Of a DNA stretch of 64,000 bases, positions 36,505 through 44,799 are shown one piece after another. The stretch spans positions 372,001-436,000 of the forward strand of contig NZ_JODS01000002.1 in assembly GCF_000718025.1 (NCBI RefSeq), given 5' to 3'. The notes beneath the pieces were generated by a model. It was not told the DNA's origin and made no database searches. It worked only from the letters and a program-made list of their open reading frames with translations. How positions within the stretch are numbered: position 1 is the first letter of the stretch; every line of letters begins with the position of its first letter. A program made the position numbers and the translations under genes. Origin of the DNA: Kitasatospora purpeofusca (lineage in GTDB: Bacteria; Actinomycetota; Actinomycetes; Streptomycetales; Streptomycetaceae).

Positions 36505-37422
36505 ATGAGCGACACCATGTCCTCCACCTCCACGGCCACTCTTCCTCTCCCCTCCGCGACCCCGCACCTGCGCGCGGTCCGCTCCGTCCCGTCCCCCGCC
36601 GACCGCCGGCACGGGGGTCCCGCGCCGCAGCGCCCGGCCGCCGGCCAGCCCGGCTCCGTGCCGCAGGGGCCGTCCCAGTCCGGCTTCGGGCAGCCCGGCT
36701 TCGGCGCGTCCGGTTTCGCCCCGTCGGGGTCGGCCCGGGTCGCCGCCGCCGCGGTCCCGTCCGTCCCGCAGATCGTTCCGGCGCTCCCGCCGCAGGCGCT
36801 GCTCGCGGCGCTGCCCGAGGGTGCGGCCGTGGTCGCGGCGCTGCCCCAGGGCTCGCTGCCGCAGGCCCTGCTGGCCCAGTACGGTGCTCAGTTCGGCGCC
36901 TCGGCGGGGCAGCCGATGGTCGGTTACCTGGTGCTGGTCCCGGCCGAGGGCGGAGTCGCCGCCGCGCCGGGTGCCGGGCAGCAGGGCTTCCCGACCGCCT
37001 CGATCCCGGCCCCGCAGGCCGGTCCGGTCGCCGCCGTCGGGGCCTCCGTCCTCGGTGCGCCCGGTACCGGTGGCCTCGGGGTCCCCGGAGTCGGGACCGC
37101 CGCCGCGGCCGGCACGCGACCGGTGCGGCCCGTCGGCCGGGGGATCACGGTCGACACCGAGCGCCGGAACGCTTACGTGGACGGCCAGTTGCTCGACCTG
37201 ACGTACCTGGAGTTCGAGCTGCTCGCCCACCTGACGGAGCACCCGCAGCGGGTGCACACCCGCGACCACCTGGTCTCCGCCGTCTGGGGCTACGGCCACG
37301 TCGGCGACGGCCGCACGGTGGACGTGCACGTGGCCAGGCTTCGCCGCAAGCTCGGAGCGGCCTACCGCGACAGCATCGTGACGGTGCGTCGGGTCGGTTA
37401 CAAGTACACGCCGGTGGCCTGA
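36505..37422 (+). CDS. Winged-helix (OmpR-type) DNA-binding protein without a receiver domain
   Basis: A 305-residue protein; starts at 36505 or at the ATG four codons later, neither with a strong ribosome site. Residues 1-205 are Pro/Gln/Gly/Ala-rich with a motif-like LPEGAAVVAALPQGSLPQAL and QPMVGYLVLVPAEGG. Only the last 93 residues form a domain: an OmpR/PhoB winged helix with LDLTYLEFELLAHLTEHPQR, TRDHLVSAVWGYGHVGDGRT and VDVHVARLRRKLG, ending VRRVGYKYTPVA. There is no receiver or kinase nearby, so it is not a normal response regulator. A Cys leader upstream and the sulfonate genes downstream suggest a role in sulfur control. Confidence 0.82.
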   Translation: MSDTMSSTSTATLPLPSATPHLRAVRSVPSPADRRHGGPAPQRPAAGQPGSVPQGPSQSGFGQPGFGASGFAPSGSARVAAAAVPSVPQIVPALPPQALLAALPEGAAVVAALPQGSLPQALLAQYGAQFGASAGQPMVGYLVLVPAEGGVAAAPGAGQQGFPTASIPAPQAGPVAAVGASVLGAPGTGGLGVPGVGTAAAAGTRPVRPVGRGITVDTERRNAYVDGQLLDLTYLEFELLAHLTEHPQRVHTRDHLVSAVWGYGHVGDGRTVDVHVARLRRKLGAAYRDSIVTVRRVGYKYTPVA

Positions 37423-37451
37423 GCACGCACCCCGCTCCTCGTCGCACAGCG

Positions 37452-37541
37452 CGTCCCGCTCCACCGCGTCCCGCTCCACCGCACGTCGCTGCACCGCACA
37501 TCGCGTCACCGCGTCCCGCCGTACCGCGCGTCGCGTCACCG
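37452..37541. repeat. Six tandem 15-bp units
   Basis: Six contiguous 15-base units all end in ACCG: CGTCCCGCTCCACCG twice (37452, 37467), then CACGTCGCTGCACCG, CACATCGCGTCACCG, CGTCCCGCCGTACCG and CGCGTCGCGTCACCG. The array lies between the winged-helix gene and the terminator at 37552, and looks like a small variable-number repeat. Confidence 0.75.
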
Positions 37542-37551
37542 ATCGGCCGGG

Positions 37552-37580
37552 GGCCGGGCGTTCTTCCCGAACGCCCGGCC
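37552..37580. terminator. Bidirectional terminator hairpin
   Basis: GGCCGGGCGTTC (37552-37563) and GAACGCCCGGCC (37569-37580), perfect 12-bp stem, 5-base loop, between the convergent winged-helix and IclR genes. Confidence 0.75.
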
Positions 37581-37603
37581 TCCTTCCGTGTTCTGACGTC
37601 GCC

Positions 37604-38386
37604 TCAGATCCGCTGGTCCGGCGGCAGCAGCAGGACCGCGAGCGCGGCGGCGCAGGTCCTGGCGTGGTCCAGGAACCAGTCCAGCCGCTCGTCGGTGAGG
37701 TGGACGGGCGTGGAGCGGACGGCGAGGGCGAACCTGGCCTGGCCGGCGCCGTCCAGCACCGGTACGGCGACCGTGCGCACCCCGGTCTCCGACTCGCCGT
37801 CGTTCAGCGCGTGACCGGCCGTCCGGACCTTCGCCAGCTCCTCCGCCAGGCGCTCCGGCGCGGTGATGGTCCGGTCGGTGAACGGTGCCAGCGGGCCGAG
37901 CGTCGCCACGCCCGCGTCGCCGGGGCGGGGCCAGGCCAGCAGGACCTTGCCGAGCGCGGTCGAGTGGAGCGGTCGGCGCAGTCCGAGTCCGGTGTCCGGC
38001 CGGACCGAGGCGCCGACCAGTATCACCGCGTGCGGACCGCTGCGGATCGCGAGATCGGCGGCGGCGCCGGTGCGGCGGGACAGCAGGTCGAGCTCGGGCG
38101 CCGCCAGGTGCAGCCCGCGCTGGTGGAAGGTGAGTTGGCCGAGCTCGGCGACCGCCGGGCCGAGCCGGTAGCGGGCCGTGTGCTCGTCCTGCTCCAGGAA
38201 GGCGGCGCTGACCAGGGTGCGGGCCAGCCGGTGCGCCGTGGACACGGACAGGCCCATCCGGCGGGCCAGGTCCGAGGCGCTCAGGTCGGGGCCGTTGTCG
38301 TGGAAGCAGTGCAGCAGTCCGAGGGCCCGCTGAACGGCCTGGGCGCCGGCCGGCGGGCTCTGGGCGGCGGTGACGGCCTCGGCCAT
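37604..38386 (-). CDS. IclR-family regulator next to the sulfonate operon
   Basis: A 260-residue protein. The winged-helix part spans about 16-80 (VQRALGLLHCFHDNGPDLSA, SDLARRMGLSVSTAHRLART) and the ligand-binding GAF-like domain follows: LHLAAPELDLLSRRTGAAAD, LHSTALGKVLLAWP, and GESETGVRTVAVPVLDGAG near the end. It is divergent from leader 2 and the sulfonate operon, with a GTTCATGAAC palindrome in the shared region, so it probably represses or activates that operon and itself. The ligand is unknown. Confidence 0.9.
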   Translation of the reverse strand: MAEAVTAAQSPPAGAQAVQRALGLLHCFHDNGPDLSASDLARRMGLSVSTAHRLARTLVSAAFLEQDEHTARYRLGPAVAELGQLTFHQRGLHLAAPELDLLSRRTGAAADLAIRSGPHAVILVGASVRPDTGLGLRRPLHSTALGKVLLAWPRPGDAGVATLGPLAPFTDRTITAPERLAEELAKVRTAGHALNDGESETGVRTVAVPVLDGAGQARFALAVRSTPVHLTDERLDWFLDHARTCAAALAVLLLPPDQRI

Positions 38387-38491
38387 GGCATCTCTCGTTC
38401 TGTCCGTGGCTCCGGTCGTTCACCGGAGTCGCTCCCAGACTATGGCAGCGTGTGCTGCGGGAATGTGTCAACGGCGTTGCAAAAGGATGCC

Positions 38492-38501
38492 GTTCATGAA
38501 C
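38492..38501. promoter_or_regulatory. GTTCATGAAC palindrome, candidate IclR operator
   Basis: A perfect 10-bp palindrome, itself flanked by TTGC (38477-38480) and GCAA, in an A/T-richer patch (38460-38530) between the divergent IclR gene and leader 2. Confidence 0.5.
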
Positions 38502-38618
38502 AAGCAATCCCATGATGTGGCAAACCCTTGCTCCTGGCTCGCCCGCCGTGGAACGCTCGGCGCAGCGCACCGGGCAGCCCCGTCCGGCGGCGCCCGGACC
38601 GCGGGAAGGAGCAGTGCC

Positions 38619-38663
38619 GTGACGACCCACCGGTGCCCCTCCTCCCGCGCCTGTTGTCGCTGA
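38619..38663 (+). CDS. Probable cysteine leader peptide 2 (14 residues)
   Basis: A GTG at 38619 preceded by GGAAGGAGCAGTGCC encodes VTTHRCPSSRACCR and stops at TGA 38663, 144 bases before the desulfinase-like gene. Three of 14 residues are Cys, two as adjacent TGT codons directly before CGC TGA. The final 18 bases are identical to leader 1. Such Cys-rich upstream frames before sulfur genes act in cysteine-responsive attenuation in other actinobacteria; here that is inferred from content and position. Confidence 0.7.
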   Translation: MTTHRCPSSRACCR

Positions 38664-38807
38664 CGCGCCCCGGCCCGCGCCGGTCCCGTACGACTCCGCC
38701 CCGCCCCCCGTTCCGTTCCACCGCGCCTGGTGACCCCGCACCGCGCCCGCCGCCCCGCCGTCGGCGCCGCGCACGCACCACGCCCCCGCCGCAGAGGACC
38801 AGCCACC

Positions 38808-39881
38808 GTGCCCAGTTCCGCCCGCAGTTCCGTCGAGGAGCCCTCGTCGACCGCCGCCGTTGCCCCGGGGCCGGTGCCCGACACCCTCTGGTTCACCCGC
38901 TGCCCGGTGCCCACCGCGACCGGCATCGCGGCCGACCGGGGCTGGCTGGGACGGGAGTTCGCCCCCGACGGCATCGCCGTCCGCTCGCTCCAGGACGTGC
39001 CTCCGGAGGTCGCTTCCGACCACCACTACACCCACGCCCTGACCGGGCTGTTCCGCGAGGGCGGCAATGTGCCGGCGCTCTGGGCCCGTTCGCGCGGCGA
39101 GCGGACCAGGCTGGTCGGGCTCACCTGGATCGAGGAGCGCCAGGTCGTCCTGGTCCGCTCCGGCAGCGGGGTCACCGAGCCCGGGCAGCTGCGCGGGCTG
39201 CGGCTCGCCGTCCCACACCATGGGATAGCCATCGACTTCTGGCGCGCGATGGCGCTGGCCGGCCTGCACGGAGCACTCTCGCTCGCGGGTCTCACGCCGG
39301 CGGACGTCGAACTGGTGGACGTGCCGGCCGCGCCGGGCGAAGGGCAGTGGGAGGCGGAGCTGACCGCGCTGCGGGACGGCGTCGTGGACGCGGTCTACGT
39401 GAAGGGCGCGCTCGCCGTCGAGGCGGCCCGACGGATCGGGGCGGAGGTCGCCGTCGACCTGGACGCCGTCCCGGACCGCCGGGCACGGGTGAACAACGGC
39501 ACGCCCCGGCCGATCACCGTGCGCCAGGAACTGCTCGACGAGCACCCGGACCTGGTGGCCCGCTTCCTCGCCGTGCTGCTGGAGGCCGCCGACTGGGCCG
39601 CCGGGCAGCCGGCCGAGGTCGCTCGGATCCTGGGCGCCGAGACCGGAGCGGGGGAGGAGGGCGTCGCCGGGGCGTACGCCGCGGGCGGTCACCGCACCCT
39701 GCACCTCGATCTCTCCGAGGACCGCCTCGCCCTGCTGGAGCAGCAGGAGCGCTTCCTCGACCGGCACGGGTTCCTGGCCGGACCGGTCGACGTCCGGGCC
39801 TGGGCCGACCCGGAGCCGCTCCGCGCCGCCCGCGCGCTGCTCGCCGCCCGCCGCGCCGAGGGGCGGACGCACGGTGGCTGA
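38808..39881 (+). CDS. DszB-like sulfinate desulfinase / cytoplasmic SBP-fold protein
   Basis: A 357-residue protein from the GTG at 38808, no signal peptide, so cytoplasmic. It resembles the 365-residue 2'-hydroxybiphenyl-2-sulfinate desulfinase DszB: DTLWFTRCPVPTAT matches the region around the DszB catalytic Cys27, giving Cys32; SDHHYTH gives His73 for His60; and FREGGNVPALW gives Arg83 in an RxGG motif for Arg70. Later VVLVRSGSGVTEPGQLRGLR and TVRQELLDEHPDLVARFLAV follow the same fold (nitrate/sulfonate binding protein type). It could release sulfite from an organosulfinate for assimilation. It is the first gene after leader 2. The substrate is not known. Confidence 0.72.
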   Translation: MPSSARSSVEEPSSTAAVAPGPVPDTLWFTRCPVPTATGIAADRGWLGREFAPDGIAVRSLQDVPPEVASDHHYTHALTGLFREGGNVPALWARSRGERTRLVGLTWIEERQVVLVRSGSGVTEPGQLRGLRLAVPHHGIAIDFWRAMALAGLHGALSLAGLTPADVELVDVPAAPGEGQWEAELTALRDGVVDAVYVKGALAVEAARRIGAEVAVDLDAVPDRRARVNNGTPRPITVRQELLDEHPDLVARFLAVLLEAADWAAGQPAEVARILGAETGAGEEGVAGAYAAGGHRTLHLDLSEDRLALLEQQERFLDRHGFLAGPVDVRAWADPEPLRAARALLAARRAEGRTHGG

Positions 39882-39994
39882 CGGGTAGCGGCCGACACTT
39901 CCCGCAAGCCGTCGGTCCGCCGCCCGCGACCCCCGCCCCGTACCCCGCCAGGCACCCCCCCGCCCGCACCCCTCAGACCTCAGGAGCCGACCCC

Positions 39995-41017
39995 GTGAAT
40001 CCCTCCCGCCCCCTCCTCGCCGCCACCGCCCTGCTCGCCACCACCCTCCTCGCCGCCTGCGGCTCCTCCGCCGACGGGGGAGGGACCGCCGCCGGCAAGG
40101 GCGACAAGGCCGAGGCAGTGCTCCGGCTGCCCGACCCCGGGAACAACGGCTTCCTCGCCCTGGGCAAGAAGGACGGCTCGCTCGACCGCGCCCTCGCGGC
40201 GGTCCACGCCAAGGTCGCCTGGACCGGCAGCGCCGGCCCCTTCGCGCCCGCCGCCCAGGCCCTCTCCGCCGACCAGCTCGACGTCGCCCAGGGCTCGATC
40301 ACCTCCGCCGTCGCCGCGCTCGCCCAGAAGCCCGGCTTCAAGCTGTTCGCCCAGACCGCCCCCGACGGCGTCGGCGAAGGCATCCTGGTGAAGAACGGCT
40401 CGCCCATCAAGACCGTGCAGGACCTCGTGGGCCACAAGGTCGCCGTGAGCCAGGGCGGCACCAGCGAGTACCTGCTGCTCAAGGCGCTGGAGAAGAACGG
40501 CATCCCGGCGGACAAGGTCGAGCGGGTCTATCTCCGCGCCGACCAGACGGCGGGCGTCTTCAACTCCGGCCAGGTGGACGCCTGGGCCACCTGGAACACC
40601 TTCTCCACCCCGTCGATCGCCAACTCCGGCGCGCACTTCCTGGTCAACGGCAAGGAGGTCGGCTCCGACAACTACGCCGTCTGGGCCGTCCGCAACGGCT
40701 TCGCCGACAAGCACCCCGAGGTGGTGAAGGCCTTCTACGCCTATCTGCGCGAGAACGGCCTCAAGGAGAAGGCCGACCCGGCCGCCTACCTCAACGTCTT
40801 CACCGACTCCGGGCCGACCGCCGTCACCCCCGCCGAGAAGGACGTCGCCGTCGAGGTGACCCGCCAGGGCGCCGCCGCCGACGCCATCGGCGAGGCCGAC
40901 ATCGCCCGCTTCGGCACCGTCGCCGCGTTCTTCGCGGAGCAGAAGGTCACCAAGCAGCCGGTCGACGTCAAGCCCTATCTGATCGACCTCGGGGCGCTCG
41001 GCGGTGGCACCAAGTGA
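39995..41017 (+). CDS. Sulfonate ABC transporter substrate-binding lipoprotein
   Basis: A 340-residue precursor from the GTG at 39995 behind CAGGAG. The lipobox LLAACGSS places the lipidated Cys near residue 22. The mature part follows the SsuA/TauA pattern: LRLPDPGNNGFLALGKKDGS, FAPAAQALSADQLDVAQGSI, VQDLVGHKVAVSQGGTSEYL and NSGQVDAWATWNTFSTPSIA. It overlaps the permease gene by GTGA. It would capture aliphatic or aryl sulfonates outside the membrane; sulfonate is inferred from the neighbouring monooxygenase. Confidence 0.88.
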   Translation: MNPSRPLLAATALLATTLLAACGSSADGGGTAAGKGDKAEAVLRLPDPGNNGFLALGKKDGSLDRALAAVHAKVAWTGSAGPFAPAAQALSADQLDVAQGSITSAVAALAQKPGFKLFAQTAPDGVGEGILVKNGSPIKTVQDLVGHKVAVSQGGTSEYLLLKALEKNGIPADKVERVYLRADQTAGVFNSGQVDAWATWNTFSTPSIANSGAHFLVNGKEVGSDNYAVWAVRNGFADKHPEVVKAFYAYLRENGLKEKADPAAYLNVFTDSGPTAVTPAEKDVAVEVTRQGAAADAIGEADIARFGTVAAFFAEQKVTKQPVDVKPYLIDLGALGGGTK

Positions 41018-41904
41018 CCACCGCCACCCGCCCGTCGGGGGACCGGGCCACCGGCCCGGAGACCGACCCGGAGACCGAGGCCGCCCGTGCCGCCGGACTG
41101 GTCGAACCGCGCACCCGCCGCCGGACCGCCCGCCCCCGCGCCCTCGCGCTGACCCTGCGCGCCCTCGGCCCGCTGGCCCTGCTCGGCGGCTGGGCCCTCG
41201 CCTCCGCCACCGGCGCGCTGACCCAGGACGTACTGGCCTCGCCCGCCCAGGTCGCCGAGGCGGTCGGCGAACTGTGGGGCAACGGCCAACTCGCCGACGC
41301 CCTCGGCGTCTCGCTCACCCGGGCCGGCCTCGGCCTGCTGATCGGCGCCGGCACCGGCCTGGTGCTGGGCGTGGTGACCGGCTTCTTCCGCCTCGGCGAG
41401 GAACTCCTCGACTCGGCGGTCCAGGTCCTGCGCACCGTCCCCTTCCTCGCCCTCGTCCCGCTGTTCATGGTCTGGTTCGGCATCACCGAGACCGCGAAGG
41501 TCGCGCTGATCGGCGTCGCCACCAGCTTCCCCATGTACGTGTCGACCTCCGGCGGGGTCCGCAACACCGACCCCAAGCTGATCGAGGCCATGCGCAGCTT
41601 CGGCCTCGGGCGCTGGGCGATCGTGCGCACCGTCGTCCTGCCCGGCGCCCTGCCCGCCCTGCTCTCCGGCCTGCGACTGTCCATGACGCTCAGCGTGATC
41701 GCCCTGATCGCCGCCGAGGAGATCAACTCCACCGAGGGCATCGGCTACTTGATGGCCCAGGCGCAGAACTACTCCCGCACCGACATCCTCGCCGTCTGCA
41801 TCCTGATCTACGGGGTCCTGGGACTCACCGCCGACGGCATCGTCCGCCTGCTGGAGCGGGTCCTGATGCCCTGGCGCAGGGCCGCCCAGGGAGGCACCCG
41901 ATGA
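41014..41904 (+). CDS. Sulfonate ABC transporter permease (SsuC-like)
   Basis: A 296-residue inner-membrane protein starting at the GTG overlapping the binding-protein stop. Six hydrophobic segments follow a basic N-terminus. The EAA-type loop that contacts the ATPase reads IEAMRSFGLGRWAIVRTVVL followed by PGALPALLSGLR. It overlaps the ATPase gene by ATGA. The arrangement and family fit nitrate/sulfonate/taurine permeases. Confidence 0.92.
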   Translation: MTTATRPSGDRATGPETDPETEAARAAGLVEPRTRRRTARPRALALTLRALGPLALLGGWALASATGALTQDVLASPAQVAEAVGELWGNGQLADALGVSLTRAGLGLLIGAGTGLVLGVVTGFFRLGEELLDSAVQVLRTVPFLALVPLFMVWFGITETAKVALIGVATSFPMYVSTSGGVRNTDPKLIEAMRSFGLGRWAIVRTVVLPGALPALLSGLRLSMTLSVIALIAAEEINSTEGIGYLMAQAQNYSRTDILAVCILIYGVLGLTADGIVRLLERVLMPWRRAAQGGTR

Positions 41905-42689
41905 CCACCACCCCCGCCCCCAACTTCACCGAAGCCGAAGCCGAAGCCGAAGCCGAAGCCGGGACCGGAGCCGAAGCCGGGACCGGGACCGGGACCACCC
42001 CGGCCGTCCATCTGCGCGGCCTGCGTCGGGTGTTCGGCACCCGGGCCGTGCTCGACGGCGTCGATCTCTCCATCGCCCGCGGCGAGTTCGTCGCACTGCT
42101 CGGCGCCAGCGGCACCGGCAAGACCACCCTGCTGCGGATCCTCGGCGAGCTCGACCGGGCCGACGGCGGAACGGTCCTCGTCCCGCCGGTGCGGACGGTG
42201 GTCTTCCAGGAGCCGCGGCTGGTCCCCTCGAAGCGGGTGCTGGCCAATGTCACCGTCGGCCTGCCGCGCGGTGCCGCCACCCGGGAGACCGGACTGAGGG
42301 CGCTCGCCGAGGTCGGCCTCGACCGGCACGCCGACGCCTGGCCGGTCACCCTCTCCGGCGGCGAGGCACAGCGTGCCGCACTCGCCCGGGCGCTGGTCCG
42401 GGCGCCCCAACTGCTGCTGCTGGACGAGCCGTTCGCCGCCCTGGACGCGCTCACCCGGCTGCGTATGCAGGACCTCGTGGGCGATCTGGTCCGCCGTCAC
42501 CGGCCGGCCGTGCTGCTGGTCACCCACGACGTGGACGAGGCGGTGCGGCTCGCCGACCGGGTCGCCGTGCTCCGGGACGGCAAGCTGGTGCGCGACCAGC
42601 GCGTGGGTGTCGCCCGCCCGCGCGACCCGGCCGACCCCGCCTTCGCCGACCTGCGCCGTCTGCTGCTCGCCGACCTCGGCGTCCACTGA
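41901..42689 (+). CDS. Sulfonate ABC transporter ATPase (SsuB-like)
   Basis: A 262-residue ATPase. Residues 8-33 are a low-complexity EAEAEAEAEAGTG tail from GAAGCC repeats. The domain follows with Walker A GASGTGKTT near 63-71, Q-loop VVFQEPRL, signature LSGGEAQR near 151-158, Walker B LLLLDEPFAALDALTRLRMQ and the switch VTHDVDEA. It energises the permease at 41014. Confidence 0.93.
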   Translation: MTTTPAPNFTEAEAEAEAEAGTGAEAGTGTGTTPAVHLRGLRRVFGTRAVLDGVDLSIARGEFVALLGASGTGKTTLLRILGELDRADGGTVLVPPVRTVVFQEPRLVPSKRVLANVTVGLPRGAATRETGLRALAEVGLDRHADAWPVTLSGGEAQRAALARALVRAPQLLLLDEPFAALDALTRLRMQDLVGDLVRRHRPAVLLVTHDVDEAVRLADRVAVLRDGKLVRDQRVGVARPRDPADPAFADLRRLLLADLGVH

Positions 42690-42783
42690 CACCGCCCGCC
42701 ACCCTCGCACCGCCCCGCGCGAAACCGCCCCGCCTCCCCCTCGTCCCGCCCCACGCCCCACCCGCACCACAGGAGCTGATCCC

Positions 42784-43719
42784 ATGGCCATCACCCTCGG
42801 CGTCCACGCCAGCAATCCCTCCCTCTACTACCTCTCCCGACTCGACTACCTGGCCGAGGAGTTGGCACCGCTCGGGGAGACCGGCGAGTTCCACCGCTAC
42901 ACCGACGGGACCCGCACCGGCGAGCTGCTGGCCGAGGGCGTGATCGACTTCGGCGGCACGGGCTCCACCCCGCCGGTGACCGCCCAGGCCGCCGGCCACG
43001 ACCTGGTCTACGCTGCGGTCTCGGCGCCCCGGCCCGACCACGGCGCGCTGCTGGTGAGCGCCGACGGACCGGTGAAGTCGGTCGCGGACCTCAAGGGCGG
43101 CACCGTCGTCCTGGCCATCGGCTCCTGGCAGACCCACCTGCTCGCCAAGGCCCTGCACGCGGAGGGCCTGTCCTACGCGACCGATGTCACGGCCGTCCGC
43201 CCGGCGGCGGGGGAGGACCAGGCGCGGCGGCTGCGCGAGGGCGCGATCGCCGGCTGGATCGCCCAGGGCGCCGAACTGGCGGCCGCCCGGCGCGAGGGCG
43301 GGTTCCGCGAGCTGGTCCGCACCGGCGACGTCATCACCGACCGCTCGGTGTTCTTCACCCGGCGCGGCTTCGCCGTCGACCGGCCCGAGGTGGTCGCGGC
43401 GATCGTCACCGCCCTGCGCCGCGCGGACGCCTGGGTGGCCGCCAACCTGTCCGAGGCGGCCGCGATCGCCGCGGCGGACCTCGGCGGCAGCGCCGAGGAC
43501 TGGCGGACCGCCCTGGCCGGGCTGCCGTGGCGGCTGGAGCCGGCGAGCGCCGGGTTCGTCGCCGAGCAGCAGGAGGCGGCCGACATCTTCCACCGGGTCG
43601 GCTTCGTCGACCGGCAGGTGGTCGTCGCCGACGCCCGTCTGCCCGCCCTGGAGGCCCCGGTGGCCGCCGCGGCGACCGCGGACCCGACGGCCGCCGCCGC
43701 CGACACCCGGGCGGTCTGA
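42784..43719 (+). CDS. SsuA-like substrate-binding-fold protein without a signal peptide
   Basis: A 311-residue protein from the ATG at 42784 behind AGGAG. It begins MAITLGVHASNPSLYYLSRL directly at the first strand of the fold; no lipobox or signal is present in frame upstream. Later features are GTGSTPPVTAQAAGHDLVYA, VADLKGGTVVLAIGSWQTHL and FFTRRGFAVDRPEVVAAIVT. It has no DszB-type catalytic Cys. It may bind a sulfonate in the cytoplasm, hand it to the monooxygenase encoded 3 bases on, or be secreted by another route. An odd member of the operon. Confidence 0.8.
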   Translation: MAITLGVHASNPSLYYLSRLDYLAEELAPLGETGEFHRYTDGTRTGELLAEGVIDFGGTGSTPPVTAQAAGHDLVYAAVSAPRPDHGALLVSADGPVKSVADLKGGTVVLAIGSWQTHLLAKALHAEGLSYATDVTAVRPAAGEDQARRLREGAIAGWIAQGAELAAARREGGFRELVRTGDVITDRSVFFTRRGFAVDRPEVVAAIVTALRRADAWVAANLSEAAAIAAADLGGSAEDWRTALAGLPWRLEPASAGFVAEQQEAADIFHRVGFVDRQVVVADARLPALEAPVAAAATADPTAAAADTRAV

Positions 43720-43722
43720 CCG

Positions 43723-44799
43723 ATGGCCTCCGAATTCCTCTGGTACATCATCCCGCGCGAGGGCCACTACCCCTGGGAGCCGTCCGGACGCCGCCCGGTC
43801 GACCTCCGCTACCTCCAGCAACTCGCCGGCAGCGTCGAGCGGTTGGGCTACACCGGCGCGCTGCTGGCGACCGACCTGCACGACGTGTGGGACCTCGGCA
43901 ACGCGCTCGCCGCCGCCACCACCCCGGCGTTCAAGCCGCTGCTCGCCGTGCACCCCGGGCTGATCTCGCCCACCCTGCTGGCCAAGATGGCGCTCAGCTT
44001 CGACCACCTGCACGGCGGCCGGCTGCGCTTCAACGTGGTCAACGGCTCCACCGAGCAGCTGCGCGAGTACGGCCTGCACGTCGAGCACGACGACCGCTAC
44101 CGCCTCAGCGCCGAGTACTGGTCGATCGTCAAGCGCCTCACCGCCGGCGAGGTCTTCGACCACAAGGGGGAGTTCTACGACCTCCGGAACGCCGGGGCGA
44201 GCCTGCGCGAGCTCACCCCGGTCCAGCCGGGCGGCATCCCGCTCTGGTTCGGCGGCAGTTCGGCGGCCGGGATCGAGATGGCCGCCGAGCACGTGGACGT
44301 GTACCTCACCTGGGGCGAACCGCCGCAGCAGCTCAAGGAGAAGCTCGACCTGGTCCGGGAGCGCGCCGCCGCGCACGGACGGACCCTGCGGATCGGCCTG
44401 CGGCTGCACCTGATCGTCCGCGACACCGAGGACGAGGCCTGGGCCGCCGCCGACCGGCTCCTCGACGTGACCAGCGAGGCCACCTACGCCCGCCAGCTGG
44501 GCGGGGTGCGCGGCGAGGACGGCGTCGGCTGGCAGCGGCAGTTCCGCCAGCACGGCGGCAAGGTGCCGGCGCGGGCCCGGGAGCTGGAGGTCCACCCGAA
44601 CATGTGGCCCGGCATGAGCCTGTTCCGCCCCGGCCCCGGCACCGCCGTGGTCGGATCGACGGCCCAGGTGGTCGAGCGGCTCCAGGAGTTCGAGTCGCTC
44701 GGGGTGGACACCTTCATCCTCTCCGGCAATCCACTGCTGGAGGAGGCCCACCGGGTCGCCGAGACGGTGCTACCGGCGCTGGGCGTCCGACGCCGGTAG
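43723..44799 (+). CDS. FMNH2-dependent alkanesulfonate monooxygenase (SsuD-like)
   Basis: A 358-residue bacterial-luciferase-like enzyme. Typical stretches: FLWYIIPREGHYPWEPSGRR, LLAVHPGLISPTLLAKMALS, FDHLHGGRLRFNVVNGSTEQ, IPLWFGGSSAAGIEMAAEHV and VDVYLTWGEPP. The family uses FMNH2 and O2 to split R-CH2-SO3 into an aldehyde and sulfite. No flavin reductase gene is in the operon, so one must be supplied from elsewhere. It is the last gene before the terminator at 44953. Confidence 0.93.
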   Translation: MASEFLWYIIPREGHYPWEPSGRRPVDLRYLQQLAGSVERLGYTGALLATDLHDVWDLGNALAAATTPAFKPLLAVHPGLISPTLLAKMALSFDHLHGGRLRFNVVNGSTEQLREYGLHVEHDDRYRLSAEYWSIVKRLTAGEVFDHKGEFYDLRNAGASLRELTPVQPGGIPLWFGGSSAAGIEMAAEHVDVYLTWGEPPQQLKEKLDLVRERAAAHGRTLRIGLRLHLIVRDTEDEAWAAADRLLDVTSEATYARQLGGVRGEDGVGWQRQFRQHGGKVPARARELEVHPNMWPGMSLFRPGPGTAVVGSTAQVVERLQEFESLGVDTFILSGNPLLEEAHRVAETVLPALGVRRR

